Assembly: GCA_023228025.1 (NCBI GenBank)
Contig: JALOCD010000121.1
Span: forward strand, 1 to 12,081
DNA from: Prolixibacteraceae bacterium
GTDB lineage: Bacteria; Bacteroidota; Bacteroidia; Bacteroidales; Prolixibacteraceae
DNA: 12,081 nt
Direction: 5' to 3'
The notes under the pieces were generated by a model that was not told the DNA's origin, did not search any database, and saw only the letters and a list, made by a program, of their open reading frames with translations. How positions within the stretch are numbered: position 1 is the first letter of the stretch; each line of letters starts with the position of its first letter. The position numbers were made by a program, and so were the translations under genes. Positions 1 through 7,869 of the stretch are shown piece after piece.

Positions 1-131
1 TGAACTTCAGCCTGAATGGCAAATTGGGCCGTAAGGTTCTTTCATCCTTATAGGTATTTTATTAAATTTACGCACGCCTCGTGGCGCACCGAAGGAATGC
101 ACAAAGTAAGCACAAAGTAAGTCGGTATCCA
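1..131. other. Non-coding flank downstream of uraA
   Basis: No gene can be supported here. Two short plus-strand frames are open from the window edge, ending at about 34 and 53, and either could be the last codons of a gene outside the window, but both are too short to judge. There is an 11-bp tandem duplication (CACAAAGTAAG at 100-110 and 111-121) and a small palindrome, CGCC-TCGT-GGCG, at 75-86. No hairpin followed by a T-run was seen that would clearly terminate uraA. Confidence 0.4.
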
Positions 132-1421
132 TCAGGATTCCTTGTTCATGACACCAAATTTATCCAAAATCCAGAATATCAACGACAATACAACGCCAAT
201 GATGGCAGCAAAGGCCATACCCTTGAGTTGCACAGAGCCAATGTTGATGGCTGCCCCGCTTACCCCGACCACAAAAGTGATGGCTCCCAGTACCATGTTT
301 CTGTTCTTGCTGAAATCGACTTTTTGTTCAACGAACATTCTGAAACCCTGGACGGCAATAACTCCGTAAAGCAATATGGTGATGCCGCCCATGACCGGAG
401 TCGGAATGGTTGAAATGGCAGCTGACACTTTTCCGATGGATGAAAAGAGAATGGCCAGGAGTGCGGCTCCGCGAATGACCCAGACGGAATAAACCCTCGT
501 AACGGCCATCACGCCGATATTCTCGCCGTAAGTCGTATTCGGAGGTGAACCGGTCAGGCCAGACAGCATGTTACTGATCCCGTCGCCAAGGAGCGATCGG
601 TGCAAGCCCGGCTTCTTCATCAAATCCTCTCCGGTAATTTTACCGGTCACAATCAGGTGGCTGATGTGTTCAGCGAGCACAACGATACAGGCAGGTGCAA
701 TGATGATGATGGCGCTCAGGTTAAAAACAGGAGCGTGAAATTTCGGAAGAGCGATCCAGGCAGCATTGCTGATGGCAGTTGTATCCACCATCCCCATAAA
801 AAAAGCCAGAAAATATCCGGCTACAACAGCAAAAAGAATGGGAATGACCTGTAAAAAACCCTTAAAAAGTACGGTGCCGGCTATCCCGACAAACAGTGTA
901 AACATGGAGACGATCAGCACATTTGACGCAGGTGCATAGGCCTGAACCACTTGTCCTACGGCGGTTGGCGAAGGTGCGAGACCCGACTGCTGTGCCGCAA
1001 CCGGAGCCAACTCGAGTCCTATGATGGCCACTACGGCCCCCATTACGGCAGGAGGCATGACTACATCGATCCATTTTATTCCCCACTGCTTTACCACATA
1101 AGAAATGGCAATAAAGAAGAACCCAAAAAAGATAAAGCCACTTTGTGCATTACCAAAACTCCCATAAGTACTAACAATCAACAAGGTAGGCGCAATAAAT
1201 GCAAAACTGGACCCCAGGTAGGCAGGTATGCCTCCTTTGGTAACCCATGAGTAAATCAGTGTACCTACCCCATTCATCAACAAAGCGATGGCTGGGTCAA
1301 TCCCTAACAGGATAGGAACGAGGATAGTGGCCCCAAACATGGCGGTCAAATGTTGAATGCTAAGCGGAAGGCTCTCTAATATATGAAGCTTCTCGTGAAT
1401 TCCGATAATTCTTCTGGCCAT
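132..1421 (-). CDS. uraA: Uracil permease (NCS2 / UraA family)
   Basis: This is an inner-membrane proton symporter that imports uracil for pyrimidine salvage. The protein has 429 residues, the same length as E. coli UraA as I recall it, and matches it from end to end. It opens with an R-x-I-G-I motif, then SLQHL-like SIQHLTAMFGAT at about 21-32 and IPAYLGSSFAF at 65-75. The two glutamates that contact uracil in the E. coli protein have counterparts here: Glu251 in AEHISHL and Glu300 in TTYGENIGV. Hydrophobic segments run throughout, as expected for a 14-helix transporter. The ATG at 1421 gives the normal family N-terminus; no Shine-Dalgarno is visible. The gene follows acs on the same strand, but a 354-bp satellite-rich gap makes simple co-transcription doubtful. 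A xanthine or other NCS2 substrate is less likely given the close UraA match. Confidence 0.93.
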   Translation of the reverse strand: MARRIIGIHEKLHILESLPLSIQHLTAMFGATILVPILLGIDPAIALLMNGVGTLIYSWVTKGGIPAYLGSSFAFIAPTLLIVSTYGSFGNAQSGFIFFGFFFIAISYVVKQWGIKWIDVVMPPAVMGAVVAIIGLELAPVAAQQSGLAPSPTAVGQVVQAYAPASNVLIVSMFTLFVGIAGTVLFKGFLQVIPILFAVVAGYFLAFFMGMVDTTAISNAAWIALPKFHAPVFNLSAIIIIAPACIVVLAEHISHLIVTGKITGEDLMKKPGLHRSLLGDGISNMLSGLTGSPPNTTYGENIGVMAVTRVYSVWVIRGAALLAILFSSIGKVSAAISTIPTPVMGGITILLYGVIAVQGFRMFVEQKVDFSKNRNMVLGAITFVVGVSGAAINIGSVQLKGMAFAAIIGVVLSLIFWILDKFGVMNKES

Positions 1422-1480
1422 AGAATCGTATGAATTAAGGTTGTTTGGTTTTTTGAAATTATGAAAAATAATGAGAAATA

Positions 1481-1660
1481 GACATAGATTGAAATAAATG
1501 GAAATAGATTGAAATAAATAGTAATAGGTCGAAATAAATAGAAATAGGTCGAAATAAATAGAAATTGATCGAAATAAATGGAAATAGATTGAAATAAATA
1601 GTAATAGATTGAAATAAATAGTAATAGGTCGAAATAAATAGAAATATGTTGAAATAGATT
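1481..1660. repeat. Satellite of 18 decamers, left arm
   Basis: Eighteen 10-bp blocks run without a phase break. From 1491 most positions alternate between GAAATAAAT(A/G) and (G)AAATAGGTC or GAAATAGATT variants, giving a 20-bp higher-order unit. The first block (1481) is a degenerate copy. Units differ at only a few positions, mostly A/G, T/C and the second base (A or T). An open frame crossing this block on the minus strand is only translated repeat (Ile, Tyr, Phe and Leu rich). The block lies between acs and uraA, in the 3' untranslated region of acs or the leader of uraA. Function unknown. Confidence 0.92.
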
Positions 1661-1670
1661 GGAGATGAGT

Positions 1671-1760
1671 TCCAACTTATTTCTATTTATAACCATTTAT
1701 TTCAACCTATTTCCTTTAACCATTTATTTCAACCTATTTCCCTATTTCAACCTATTTCTA
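1671..1760. repeat. Inverted right arm of the acs-uraA satellite
   Basis: The same sequence family as 1481-1660 appears here in opposite orientation. A 24-bp unit, beginning AACCATTTATTTC and ending CCTATTTCC, occurs identically at 1691-1714 and 1718-1741, followed by two shorter partial copies to 1760. The complement reads GAAATAGGTTGAAATAAATG, the motif of the left arm. A local stem, TTGGA (1659-1663) with TCCAA (1671-1675), closes a 7-nt apex, so a transcript through the region could fold into one long imperfect hairpin or several alternatives. No other feature is seen between 1422 and 1775. Confidence 0.88.
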
Positions 1761-1775
1761 CTGTGTCCAAATTCC

Positions 1776-3671
1776 CTACTCTTCCATGGTGCTCAAATCC
1801 CCGTCAGGAAGTCCGAGTGCCCTGGATTTCAGCAAGCGTCTCATGATTTTTCCACTTCGGGTTTTGGGCAGCACATCGGCGAACTGAATGGCTTCAGGAC
1901 GTGCAATTTTACCAAGATGTTCCTCCATGTGAACCATCAGTTCGTGCTCCAACTCTTTGCTCGGTTTGTAGTTGCTTCGGAGTACCGCCGTGATATGGAT
2001 GGCATTTCCTTTCAAATGGTGAGGCAACGCGATGGCAGCCGACTCCACAATGGCCGGATGGCGGGCCATCACCCCTTCAATTTCGGCAGATCCCAAACGG
2101 TACCCACTCACCTTGATGACATCATCGTTCCGTCCGATGATCCAGAAATAGCCATCCTCATCCTTTTTGGCAGAATCGCCGGTATGGTACCAACCCTGCT
2201 TTTTGTATTTTTCCCAGTATGTTTCGATGAAACGTTGCGGATCATTGAAAACAGACTTGGCCATGCCCGGCCAGGGAGTTTTGATCACGAGTGTCCCCTC
2301 TTCTCCATTGGGGACCTCTTTACCGGCATCATCCACAATAGCCAGGTCATTGCCGAAGAAAGGTTTGGTCGCAGAACCCGGTTTTAATGGGGTAATAGGC
2401 AGTGGGGCAATTACAAATCCCCCTGTTTCGGTCTGCCACCAGGTATCCATTATGGGACATTTCCCACGTCCTACCACTTTGTGAAACCAGTTCCAGGCTT
2501 CTGCATTGATGGGCTCTCCTACAGAACCAAGCAATCTGAGTGAGCTGATGTCATTGCGGTTTGGCCACGAATCGCCAAAACGCATCAATCCACGGATGGC
2601 GGTTGGGGAGGTATAGAGAATGTTGATTCCATATTTTTCGACCATCTTCCACCATCTGTCGGGATAAGGGTGGTTGGGAGCTCCTTCGTACAACATGATG
2701 GTTGAGCCATTGATCAGCGGTCCATAAACGATGTAACTGTGGCCGGTGATCCATCCCGGATCCGCTGCACACCAGTACCGGTCTTCCGGTTTGATGTCAA
2801 AGACCATCTTATGCGTAGTGGCAGTATAAACGCTGTATCCGCCATGGGTATGAACCAGGGCTTTGGGCCTTCCCGTCGATCCGGAGGTGTAGAGCAGGAA
2901 AAGCATATCCGTTGAATCCATCACCTCCGTTTCGCATTTGTAGGAGGCAATTGGCAAGGACTTCAGGTCGTGGTACCAGTAATCCCGGTCGTTTTCCATG
3001 TACACATCAATGCCTGTTCGCTTGACGGTGATGCAAATTTCCATGGTGGGAGAAAGTTCCATCGCCTTGTTGACGACACTTTTCATCTCAACCACTTTGC
3101 CTCTCCGGTAGCCTCCATCTGCTGTAACAACTACGCGACTATTGGCATCATTTATACGGTCGGCAAGCGCTTCGTGGCTAAAGCCTCCATAAACAACACT
3201 ATGGGCAGCACCAATTTTGGCACATGCAAGCATGGCAAAAAGCTGCTCAGGAATCTGCGGCATGTAAATGGTAACCACGTCGCCCTTCTTGACCCCCATG
3301 CTTTTCAGGATATTGGCAAACTGAGAGACTTCACGGTTTAAGGCGTGATAAGAGTATGTCCTCGAATCACCAGGTTCCCCTTCCCAAATGATTGCCAGTT
3401 TATTCCTGGTGGCGGAAGTGAGGTGGCGATCAATGGCGTTCAAGATAATGTTTGTTTTGGCTCCTTCGAACCATTTAAAAAATGGTGCATCGCTTTTGTC
3501 CAGCACTTTATCCCATTTTTTGTACCATGATAACTGTTCTGCCTGTTCTGCCCAGAAGGCCTCGGGTTGATCCAGTGAATAACGGTACAGTTGATCGTAC
3601 TCTTTTACATTTGCCTGATTAACAACTTCCTGGGAAGGTAAAAAGAGTGTTTTTTCGTCGCCTTTTTCCAT
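1776..3671 (-). CDS. acs: Acetyl-CoA synthetase, AMP-forming
   Basis: This cytosolic enzyme joins acetate to CoA through acetyl-adenylate, at the cost of ATP to AMP. The 631-residue protein has the full architecture. An ACAS_N segment covers about 21-80. The P-loop-like YTSGSTGRPK is at 261-270. DTWWQTETGG at 409-418 holds the tryptophan that narrows the acyl pocket to acetate in characterised Acs. YHTGD is at 495-499 and GRNDDVIKVSGYRLGSAEIE at 513-532. PKTRSGK at 602-608 ends in Lys608, the catalytic lysine that Pat/CobB-type systems acetylate in other bacteria. The ATG at 3671 lies just before the family's normal N-terminus. It is slightly shorter than the roughly 650 residues usual for E. 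coli-type enzymes. The gene is divergent from the acyl-synthetase fusion gene across 305 bp. Propionyl-CoA synthetase is the main alternative but fits less well. Confidence 0.94.
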   Translation of the reverse strand: MEKGDEKTLFLPSQEVVNQANVKEYDQLYRYSLDQPEAFWAEQAEQLSWYKKWDKVLDKSDAPFFKWFEGAKTNIILNAIDRHLTSATRNKLAIIWEGEPGDSRTYSYHALNREVSQFANILKSMGVKKGDVVTIYMPQIPEQLFAMLACAKIGAAHSVVYGGFSHEALADRINDANSRVVVTADGGYRRGKVVEMKSVVNKAMELSPTMEICITVKRTGIDVYMENDRDYWYHDLKSLPIASYKCETEVMDSTDMLFLLYTSGSTGRPKALVHTHGGYSVYTATTHKMVFDIKPEDRYWCAADPGWITGHSYIVYGPLINGSTIMLYEGAPNHPYPDRWWKMVEKYGINILYTSPTAIRGLMRFGDSWPNRNDISSLRLLGSVGEPINAEAWNWFHKVVGRGKCPIMDTWWQTETGGFVIAPLPITPLKPGSATKPFFGNDLAIVDDAGKEVPNGEEGTLVIKTPWPGMAKSVFNDPQRFIETYWEKYKKQGWYHTGDSAKKDEDGYFWIIGRNDDVIKVSGYRLGSAEIEGVMARHPAIVESAAIALPHHLKGNAIHITAVLRSNYKPSKELEHELMVHMEEHLGKIARPEAIQFADVLPKTRSGKIMRRLLKSRALGLPDGDLSTMEE

Positions 3672-3743
3672 TTTAAATTTGGTTTAATTGAATTTTGTTT
3701 AACTAATTATTTGAAAGATATTTAAATTTAATAGAAGCTGATA

Positions 3744-3778
3744 CAAATATTTTGGTTATCGGAAGTAAAAATATCAAA
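3744..3778 (-). promoter_or_regulatory. Candidate acs promoter (weak)
   Basis: On the minus strand a TTTG (complement of 3775-3778) is followed after 23 bp by AATATTTG (complement of 3744-3751). That is one mismatch from the Bacteroidota -7 element TAnnTTTG. The predicted start, near 3737, would leave a leader of about 66 nt before acs. The rest of 3672-3976 is AT-rich with no gene and no obvious operator. The spacer is at the long end and the core is imperfect, so this is tentative. Confidence 0.25.
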
Positions 3779-3868
3779 CCTTTTTACGATACGTAGCAAA
3801 ATAGGTTAATATTTTACTATTTGTAACACAATCACTCATTTTTGGCGTTGAATCCAATAATTTCTTAC

Positions 3869-3896
3869 TTTGTATTGCAGTGAATCACTATATTTG
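3869..3896 (+). promoter_or_regulatory. Candidate promoter of the acyl-synthetase/hydrolase operon
   Basis: TATATTTG at 3889-3896 is an exact match to the Bacteroidota -7 consensus TAnnTTTG. A TTTG lies at 3869-3872, with 16 bp between the two boxes, somewhat shorter than the usual 19-21. The start would be near 3903, giving a leader of about 75 nt before the ATG at 3977. No Shine-Dalgarno directly precedes that ATG. Confidence 0.42.
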
Positions 3897-3976
3897 GTTA
3901 ATTCAACTAAATTTAACAGCGAAAAGAGGTTTCACTGGTATTCCATTTTCCTCCTGCTACCACAAAAACAGACATC

Positions 3977-6463
3977 ATGCCCGAATCTATCATCTCCCGG
4001 AGTAATCCTGATAAGAAAGCAATAATTTCCCGTCAGGGAGATTTTATATACAGTCAACTGTTGGTGCACATCCAACAATATGCCCAATTGTTCGACGCGA
4101 AAGGATTTTCAAAGATCGCTATTTACGCCGAGAACAGGGTTGAGTGGTTTTTTGCTTTTTATGCGGCGCTCCAAAACGACTGCATCGCTATTCCCATTGA
4201 TTTCATGGCTTCGGCCGAAGATGTCGCTTACATTCTGGATGACTGCCAGCCGGAATTGATTTTTATCAGCGAAGCGATGCAAGAAGCTTACGCAAAAGTC
4301 GAGGCCAAAAGCAATCACAAACCCGAAGTCATCATTTTCGAAAAACACCCTCCTGTATCCGGTCAGACCGAATCTGCCTGGATAGGCCCGGAGGATAACG
4401 AAACAACAGCGGTAATCATCTATACCAGCGGCACTACCGGGAGCCCGAAGGGAGTCATGCTTTCCTATACCAATCTGCTGGTCAATATGAAAGCCGTAGT
4501 CGAAGCCAAAATTTTCCAGCCTGAAAGTCAGGTATTGGTACTACTTCCCCTTCACCATATATTCCCCCTCCTGGGATCGATGATGGTGACTTTTTACTCG
4601 GGAGGAACAACAGTGGTTTCCCCATCAATGCAGTCGACCGATCTGATGAAAACCCTGGCTGACAATTCTGTGACGGTATTTATCGGGGTACCCAGATTGT
4701 ATGAGCTCATATACCGAGGATTGATGGCCAAAATCAACAAAAGCTTTCTCGCTAAAACATTTCTGAAACTTGTTTACGCCACCAAAAGCCGGAAATTGGG
4801 CAAGACACTGTTCAAAAAAGTGCACAATGGGCTTGGCGGGCACCTTCGGTTTATGATTGCCGGGGGAGCGGCTCTCAACAAGGAGGTTGGGACTTTTTTC
4901 TATGCGATCGGATTTGATATCCTGGAAGGTTTTGGCATGACCGAAGCGGCGCCGATGATCACTTTCCCGCGTCCCGGCAGGATAAAAATAGGATCGACAG
5001 GCCAGGCGTTGCCAGGCATGACTGTGGAGATCAGGGATGGGGAAATTGTTGCCAAAGGGCCAAACGTCATGAAGGGATATTACAAACGCCCGGAAGAGAC
5101 CGCCGAAGTACTGAAGGATGGTTGGCTCTACACCGGTGATTTGGGACGTTTTGATGATGAGGGTTTCCTTTACATCACAGGCAGGAAAAAGGAGATTATT
5201 GTCCTTCCAAACGGTAAAAATATCAATCCGGTTGAAATAGAGCAAAAGCTGGAATTTTTTTCAAAAGCGATCAAGGAGGTGGGTGTATTTATCCACAAGG
5301 AGATGCTACATGCGGCCATCGTACCTGATTTTAAATTCCTGACTGATAATGCTGTCACAGATTTGAACCGCTATTTCAGGGAAGAGGTAATCACCCCCTT
5401 TAACACTGAGTTGAGTTCATACAAACGAATCATGCAATTCACCATTGTTAAAACGGATCTGCCACGAACGCGGCTCTCCAAACTGCAACGTTTTAAGCTG
5501 GAGGAGCTGATTCATGATACAGAAAACAAAAAACAAACAGGAGATGAACCCGATAGCGCAGAATATCTTGCCGTGAAGAGCTTCATCGAGAGTCAGGTAG
5601 ATATGGACATTTCCCCCGACGACCATCTTGTCTTTGACATCGCCATGGACTCCCTTGGAAAGATGAGCCTGATCGATTTTATCGAACAGACATTCGGGAT
5701 CAAGATTGACGAGGAGCAGTTGCTGAAATTTCCATCCATCGGCAAGATTGCTGAATACATTGGCGCCAACAAACTGTTTCACAAGGAACAAAGTGGCGAT
5801 TGGTCCGGCAACCTGAAAGATAACCAAGCGGTCGAATTGCCCAGATACTCCTATTGGCTAAAGTTCATAGTCACATCAGTGCGTGGTTTCTTCAGCCTTT
5901 TCTTCAAATTTGAGGTGAAAGGAATCGAAAACATTCCCGCCGGGCCCTGCTTCATCGCCCCCAACCACCAAACGAAGCTGGATGCGTTTTTGGTACTCTC
6001 CTGCCTGGACAATAAGACCCTGAAAGATACCTACTCCTATGCCAAGAAAAACCATGTCAAAGGCAGTGTCCGCCGGTTTCTGGCGCGCCGCACCAACGTC
6101 ATCGTGATGGATCTGGCCAAAGAGCTCAAAGAGTCGATCATAAAGATGGCGGAGGTGGTTAAACTTGGCAAGAAAATCCTGATTTTCCCTGAAGGGACCC
6201 GTACCACATCCGGAAATATCGGCGACTTCAAAAAGACCTATGCCATTCTTAGCAGTGAATTAAACATTCCTGTTCTTCCAGTTGCCATCACCGGCGCCTA
6301 TGAAGCAATGTCGTCCGGCAAGAAAAAAATTAAATCCGGCTCCAAGATTGTTGTCGAGTTTTTGCCGCCGGTAGATCCTGCCGGGATGACCACGGATATC
6401 CTGAATGCTACCATTAAAGCTGCAATCACCGAGACTGTTCTCGCCAATTCAAAAACCATTTAA
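3977..6463 (+). CDS. Acyl synthetase - carrier domain - PlsC acyltransferase fusion
   Basis: Three domains are visible in this 828-residue protein. Residues 1-515 are an acyl-adenylating enzyme, with IYTSGTTGSPKG at 148-159, GFGMTE at 318-323, YTGDLG at 385-390, GRKKEIIVLPNGKNINP at 402-418, and the catalytic-lysine segment PRTRLSKLQR at 496-505 (Lys502; Ser replaces the usual Gly before it). Residues about 528-598 are an acyl carrier domain with Ser559 in DSL as the phosphopantetheine site. Residues about 625-828 are a PlsC-type acyltransferase, with NHQTKLD at 663-669 (the HX4D motif, His664 and Asp669), FPEGTR at 737-742 and PVLPVAITGAY at 765-775. A hydrophobic stretch at about 628-644 suggests membrane contact. 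The likely role is activating free fatty acids and esterifying them to lysophospholipid, as E. coli Aas does, but with reversed domain order and a built-in carrier. The acceptor lipid is not known. The hydrolase gene starts 10 bp downstream, so the two are probably one operon. Confidence 0.88.
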   Translation: MPESIISRSNPDKKAIISRQGDFIYSQLLVHIQQYAQLFDAKGFSKIAIYAENRVEWFFAFYAALQNDCIAIPIDFMASAEDVAYILDDCQPELIFISEAMQEAYAKVEAKSNHKPEVIIFEKHPPVSGQTESAWIGPEDNETTAVIIYTSGTTGSPKGVMLSYTNLLVNMKAVVEAKIFQPESQVLVLLPLHHIFPLLGSMMVTFYSGGTTVVSPSMQSTDLMKTLADNSVTVFIGVPRLYELIYRGLMAKINKSFLAKTFLKLVYATKSRKLGKTLFKKVHNGLGGHLRFMIAGGAALNKEVGTFFYAIGFDILEGFGMTEAAPMITFPRPGRIKIGSTGQALPGMTVEIRDGEIVAKGPNVMKGYYKRPEETAEVLKDGWLYTGDLGRFDDEGFLYITGRKKEIIVLPNGKNINPVEIEQKLEFFSKAIKEVGVFIHKEMLHAAIVPDFKFLTDNAVTDLNRYFREEVITPFNTELSSYKRIMQFTIVKTDLPRTRLSKLQRFKLEELIHDTENKKQTGDEPDSAEYLAVKSFIESQVDMDISPDDHLVFDIAMDSLGKMSLIDFIEQTFGIKIDEEQLLKFPSIGKIAEYIGANKLFHKEQSGDWSGNLKDNQAVELPRYSYWLKFIVTSVRGFFSLFFKFEVKGIENIPAGPCFIAPNHQTKLDAFLVLSCLDNKTLKDTYSYAKKNHVKGSVRRFLARRTNVIVMDLAKELKESIIKMAEVVKLGKKILIFPEGTRTTSGNIGDFKKTYAILSSELNIPVLPVAITGAYEAMSSGKKKIKSGSKIVVEFLPPVDPAGMTTDILNATIKAAITETVLANSKTI

Positions 6464-6473
6464 CCAATTGACC

Positions 6474-7709
6474 ATGCGTAGTTGCTATTATATTTGCTTG
6501 CTGCTGGCTGTTTCCCTCCTATTTTCCAACTGCAAATCAAATGTTGCGGATAGCGTTGATGTTCCGGTAAAAAAAGATACTTACCTGGTCAGTTATGCGT
6601 TGGTCAGGTCAGTAACAGCCGCGGAAATAAAGACACTGTTTAGTCCGGTGCAGTCGGTCTATCCTGATGTTGCGGATATTCTCCCATCGGTAAATTTGGG
6701 TTTCAGAGTCTATGTCGTTACCTACAATACCACGCTGGGCGTCAAAAAATTGGTTGCCTCCGGGGTTGTATGTATACCTGACGGAGGAGGTACCTACCCG
6801 ATCCTCAGTTTCCAGAACGGAACCAATACGGTTTACATCAACGCCCCTTCTGTCAATGCTGCGAGCTACAATGTGCAGTTGATCTCCTCCTTTGCTTCCA
6901 CCGGATTTGTGATGGTTATTCCCGACTATTTGGGCTTTGGTTCATCGACGGAGGTTTTCCACCCTTATCTTTATATGCCGGCCACCGTAAGCGCTATCCT
7001 TGATCTTTTCAGGGCAGTTAAGGAGATGGGCTCCAAGACGGATCTGAATTTGAAGCTCTCATCAGACCTATACCTCATGGGCTATTCGCAGGGAGGCTTG
7101 TCAACACTACAATTGCACAAAGCAATAGAAACCAGCTACAGCAGTGAATTTAACCTGAAAGGGGTTGGCTGTGGCGCAGGGCCTTATAACCTTACCTCAA
7201 TTACCACGATGATGGTAGGCGCAACCACCTATCCACAACCCTATTACATCGCCTACATCATGAAAGGGTTCAAATCTGCGGGGGCCTTTCCAAATCCCTA
7301 TACCGATATCTTCAACGAACCCTACGCCTCGCGCATCGACGGACTTTTTAACGGCCTTAACAGTGGAGGCGATATTAACAGCCAGCTATCCACCAACATA
7401 GCGCAACTCTTCACCAATGAGTTTCGAACAACTTTAACTACGAATACAAAATTTAAAGAGATGCGCGATGCCCTGGCGGCCAGCAGTGTAACTGCATGGA
7501 AAGTAAAAACACCACTTATCCTGTCGCATGGTCAGGCAGATACGGATGTTTCACCCTTGATGACATCTCAACTTTATGCCGACCTGATGAACCTTGATCC
7601 GCCCCTTCCGGTTACCTATATCCCCTTGGCAGGAATGGACCACGGAGGGGCAAGCGCCCCCTCGCTGCTGGCTTTTGTCAAGAGGTTTCTGGTGATTAAA
7701 GGGAAGTAA
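6474..7709 (+). CDS. Lipoprotein alpha/beta hydrolase (secretory lipase-like)
   Basis: This 411-residue protein is a predicted lipoprotein. A hydrophobic leader ends in LLFSNC with Cys20 as the lipidation site, so it acts outside the cytoplasm. The alpha/beta hydrolase core shows VIPDYLGFGSS at 148-158, the nucleophile elbow GYSQGG at 203-208 (Ser205), HGQADTDVSP at 352-361 (probable acid Asp356) and GMDHGG at 387-392 (His390). The pattern PDYLG, HPYL and GYSQGG resembles secretory lipases and related esterases; the substrate cannot be read from sequence. The ATG at 6474 was chosen because it starts the signal peptide. An in-frame ATG at 6405 lies inside the previous gene and would put 23 extra residues before the leader. 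Spacing of 10 bp from the acyltransferase fusion implies co-transcription and suggests a shared role in acyl-lipid turnover. Confidence 0.85.
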   Translation: MRSCYYICLLLAVSLLFSNCKSNVADSVDVPVKKDTYLVSYALVRSVTAAEIKTLFSPVQSVYPDVADILPSVNLGFRVYVVTYNTTLGVKKLVASGVVCIPDGGGTYPILSFQNGTNTVYINAPSVNAASYNVQLISSFASTGFVMVIPDYLGFGSSTEVFHPYLYMPATVSAILDLFRAVKEMGSKTDLNLKLSSDLYLMGYSQGGLSTLQLHKAIETSYSSEFNLKGVGCGAGPYNLTSITTMMVGATTYPQPYYIAYIMKGFKSAGAFPNPYTDIFNEPYASRIDGLFNGLNSGGDINSQLSTNIAQLFTNEFRTTLTTNTKFKEMRDALAASSVTAWKVKTPLILSHGQADTDVSPLMTSQLYADLMNLDPPLPVTYIPLAGMDHGGASAPSLLAFVKRFLVIKGK

Positions 7710-7745
7710 TTTAATGATTTGTGCCAAACAATATTACACAACTTG

Positions 7746-7761
7746 TCCCGATACTTCGGGA
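7746..7761. repeat. Perfect stem-loop after the hydrolase gene
   Basis: TCCCGA and TCGGGA form a perfect 6-bp stem with a TACT loop, 36 nt after the hydrolase stop codon. No T-run follows, so a classical terminator is not supported. It may stabilise or end the operon transcript, or be another short dispersed palindrome. At 7778-7794 a CACGGAGTACACAGAG-type phrase looks like a remnant of a dispersed repeat. Confidence 0.45.
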
Positions 7762-7869
7762 GAGGAAGAAGGAGGTAACACGGAGTACACAGAGCTAAAA
7801 TGTTTGTTATTTTCTCTGAGTAAAAATTAATCAATATTGTCCGGCTAAAATTGAATCAACGCCAATTTC

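Noticed and set aside
1..53. Possible 3' end of a plus-strand gene at the window edge
   Set aside because: Two frames are open for 11 and 17 codons only; neither can be distinguished from chance.
1376..1696. Minus-strand open frame of 106 codons rich in Ile, Tyr, Phe and Leu
   Set aside because: It is the translated decamer satellite running into the uraA start; the composition is purely repeat-driven.
1481..1760. Possible CRISPR array
   Set aside because: Units are contiguous 10/20-mers with no unique spacers of constant length, and no cas gene is present.
1659..2387. Plus-strand open frame of 242 codons opposite acs
   Set aside because: It is antisense to the conserved C-terminal half of acetyl-CoA synthetase and resembles no family; it starts in the satellite.
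4625..5245. Minus-strand open frame of 206 codons
   Set aside because: It is antisense to the conserved adenylation domain of the fusion protein and has no family features.
6405..6473. Upstream ATG for the hydrolase
   Set aside because: It would overlap the fusion gene and place 23 residues ahead of a clear lipoprotein signal peptide.
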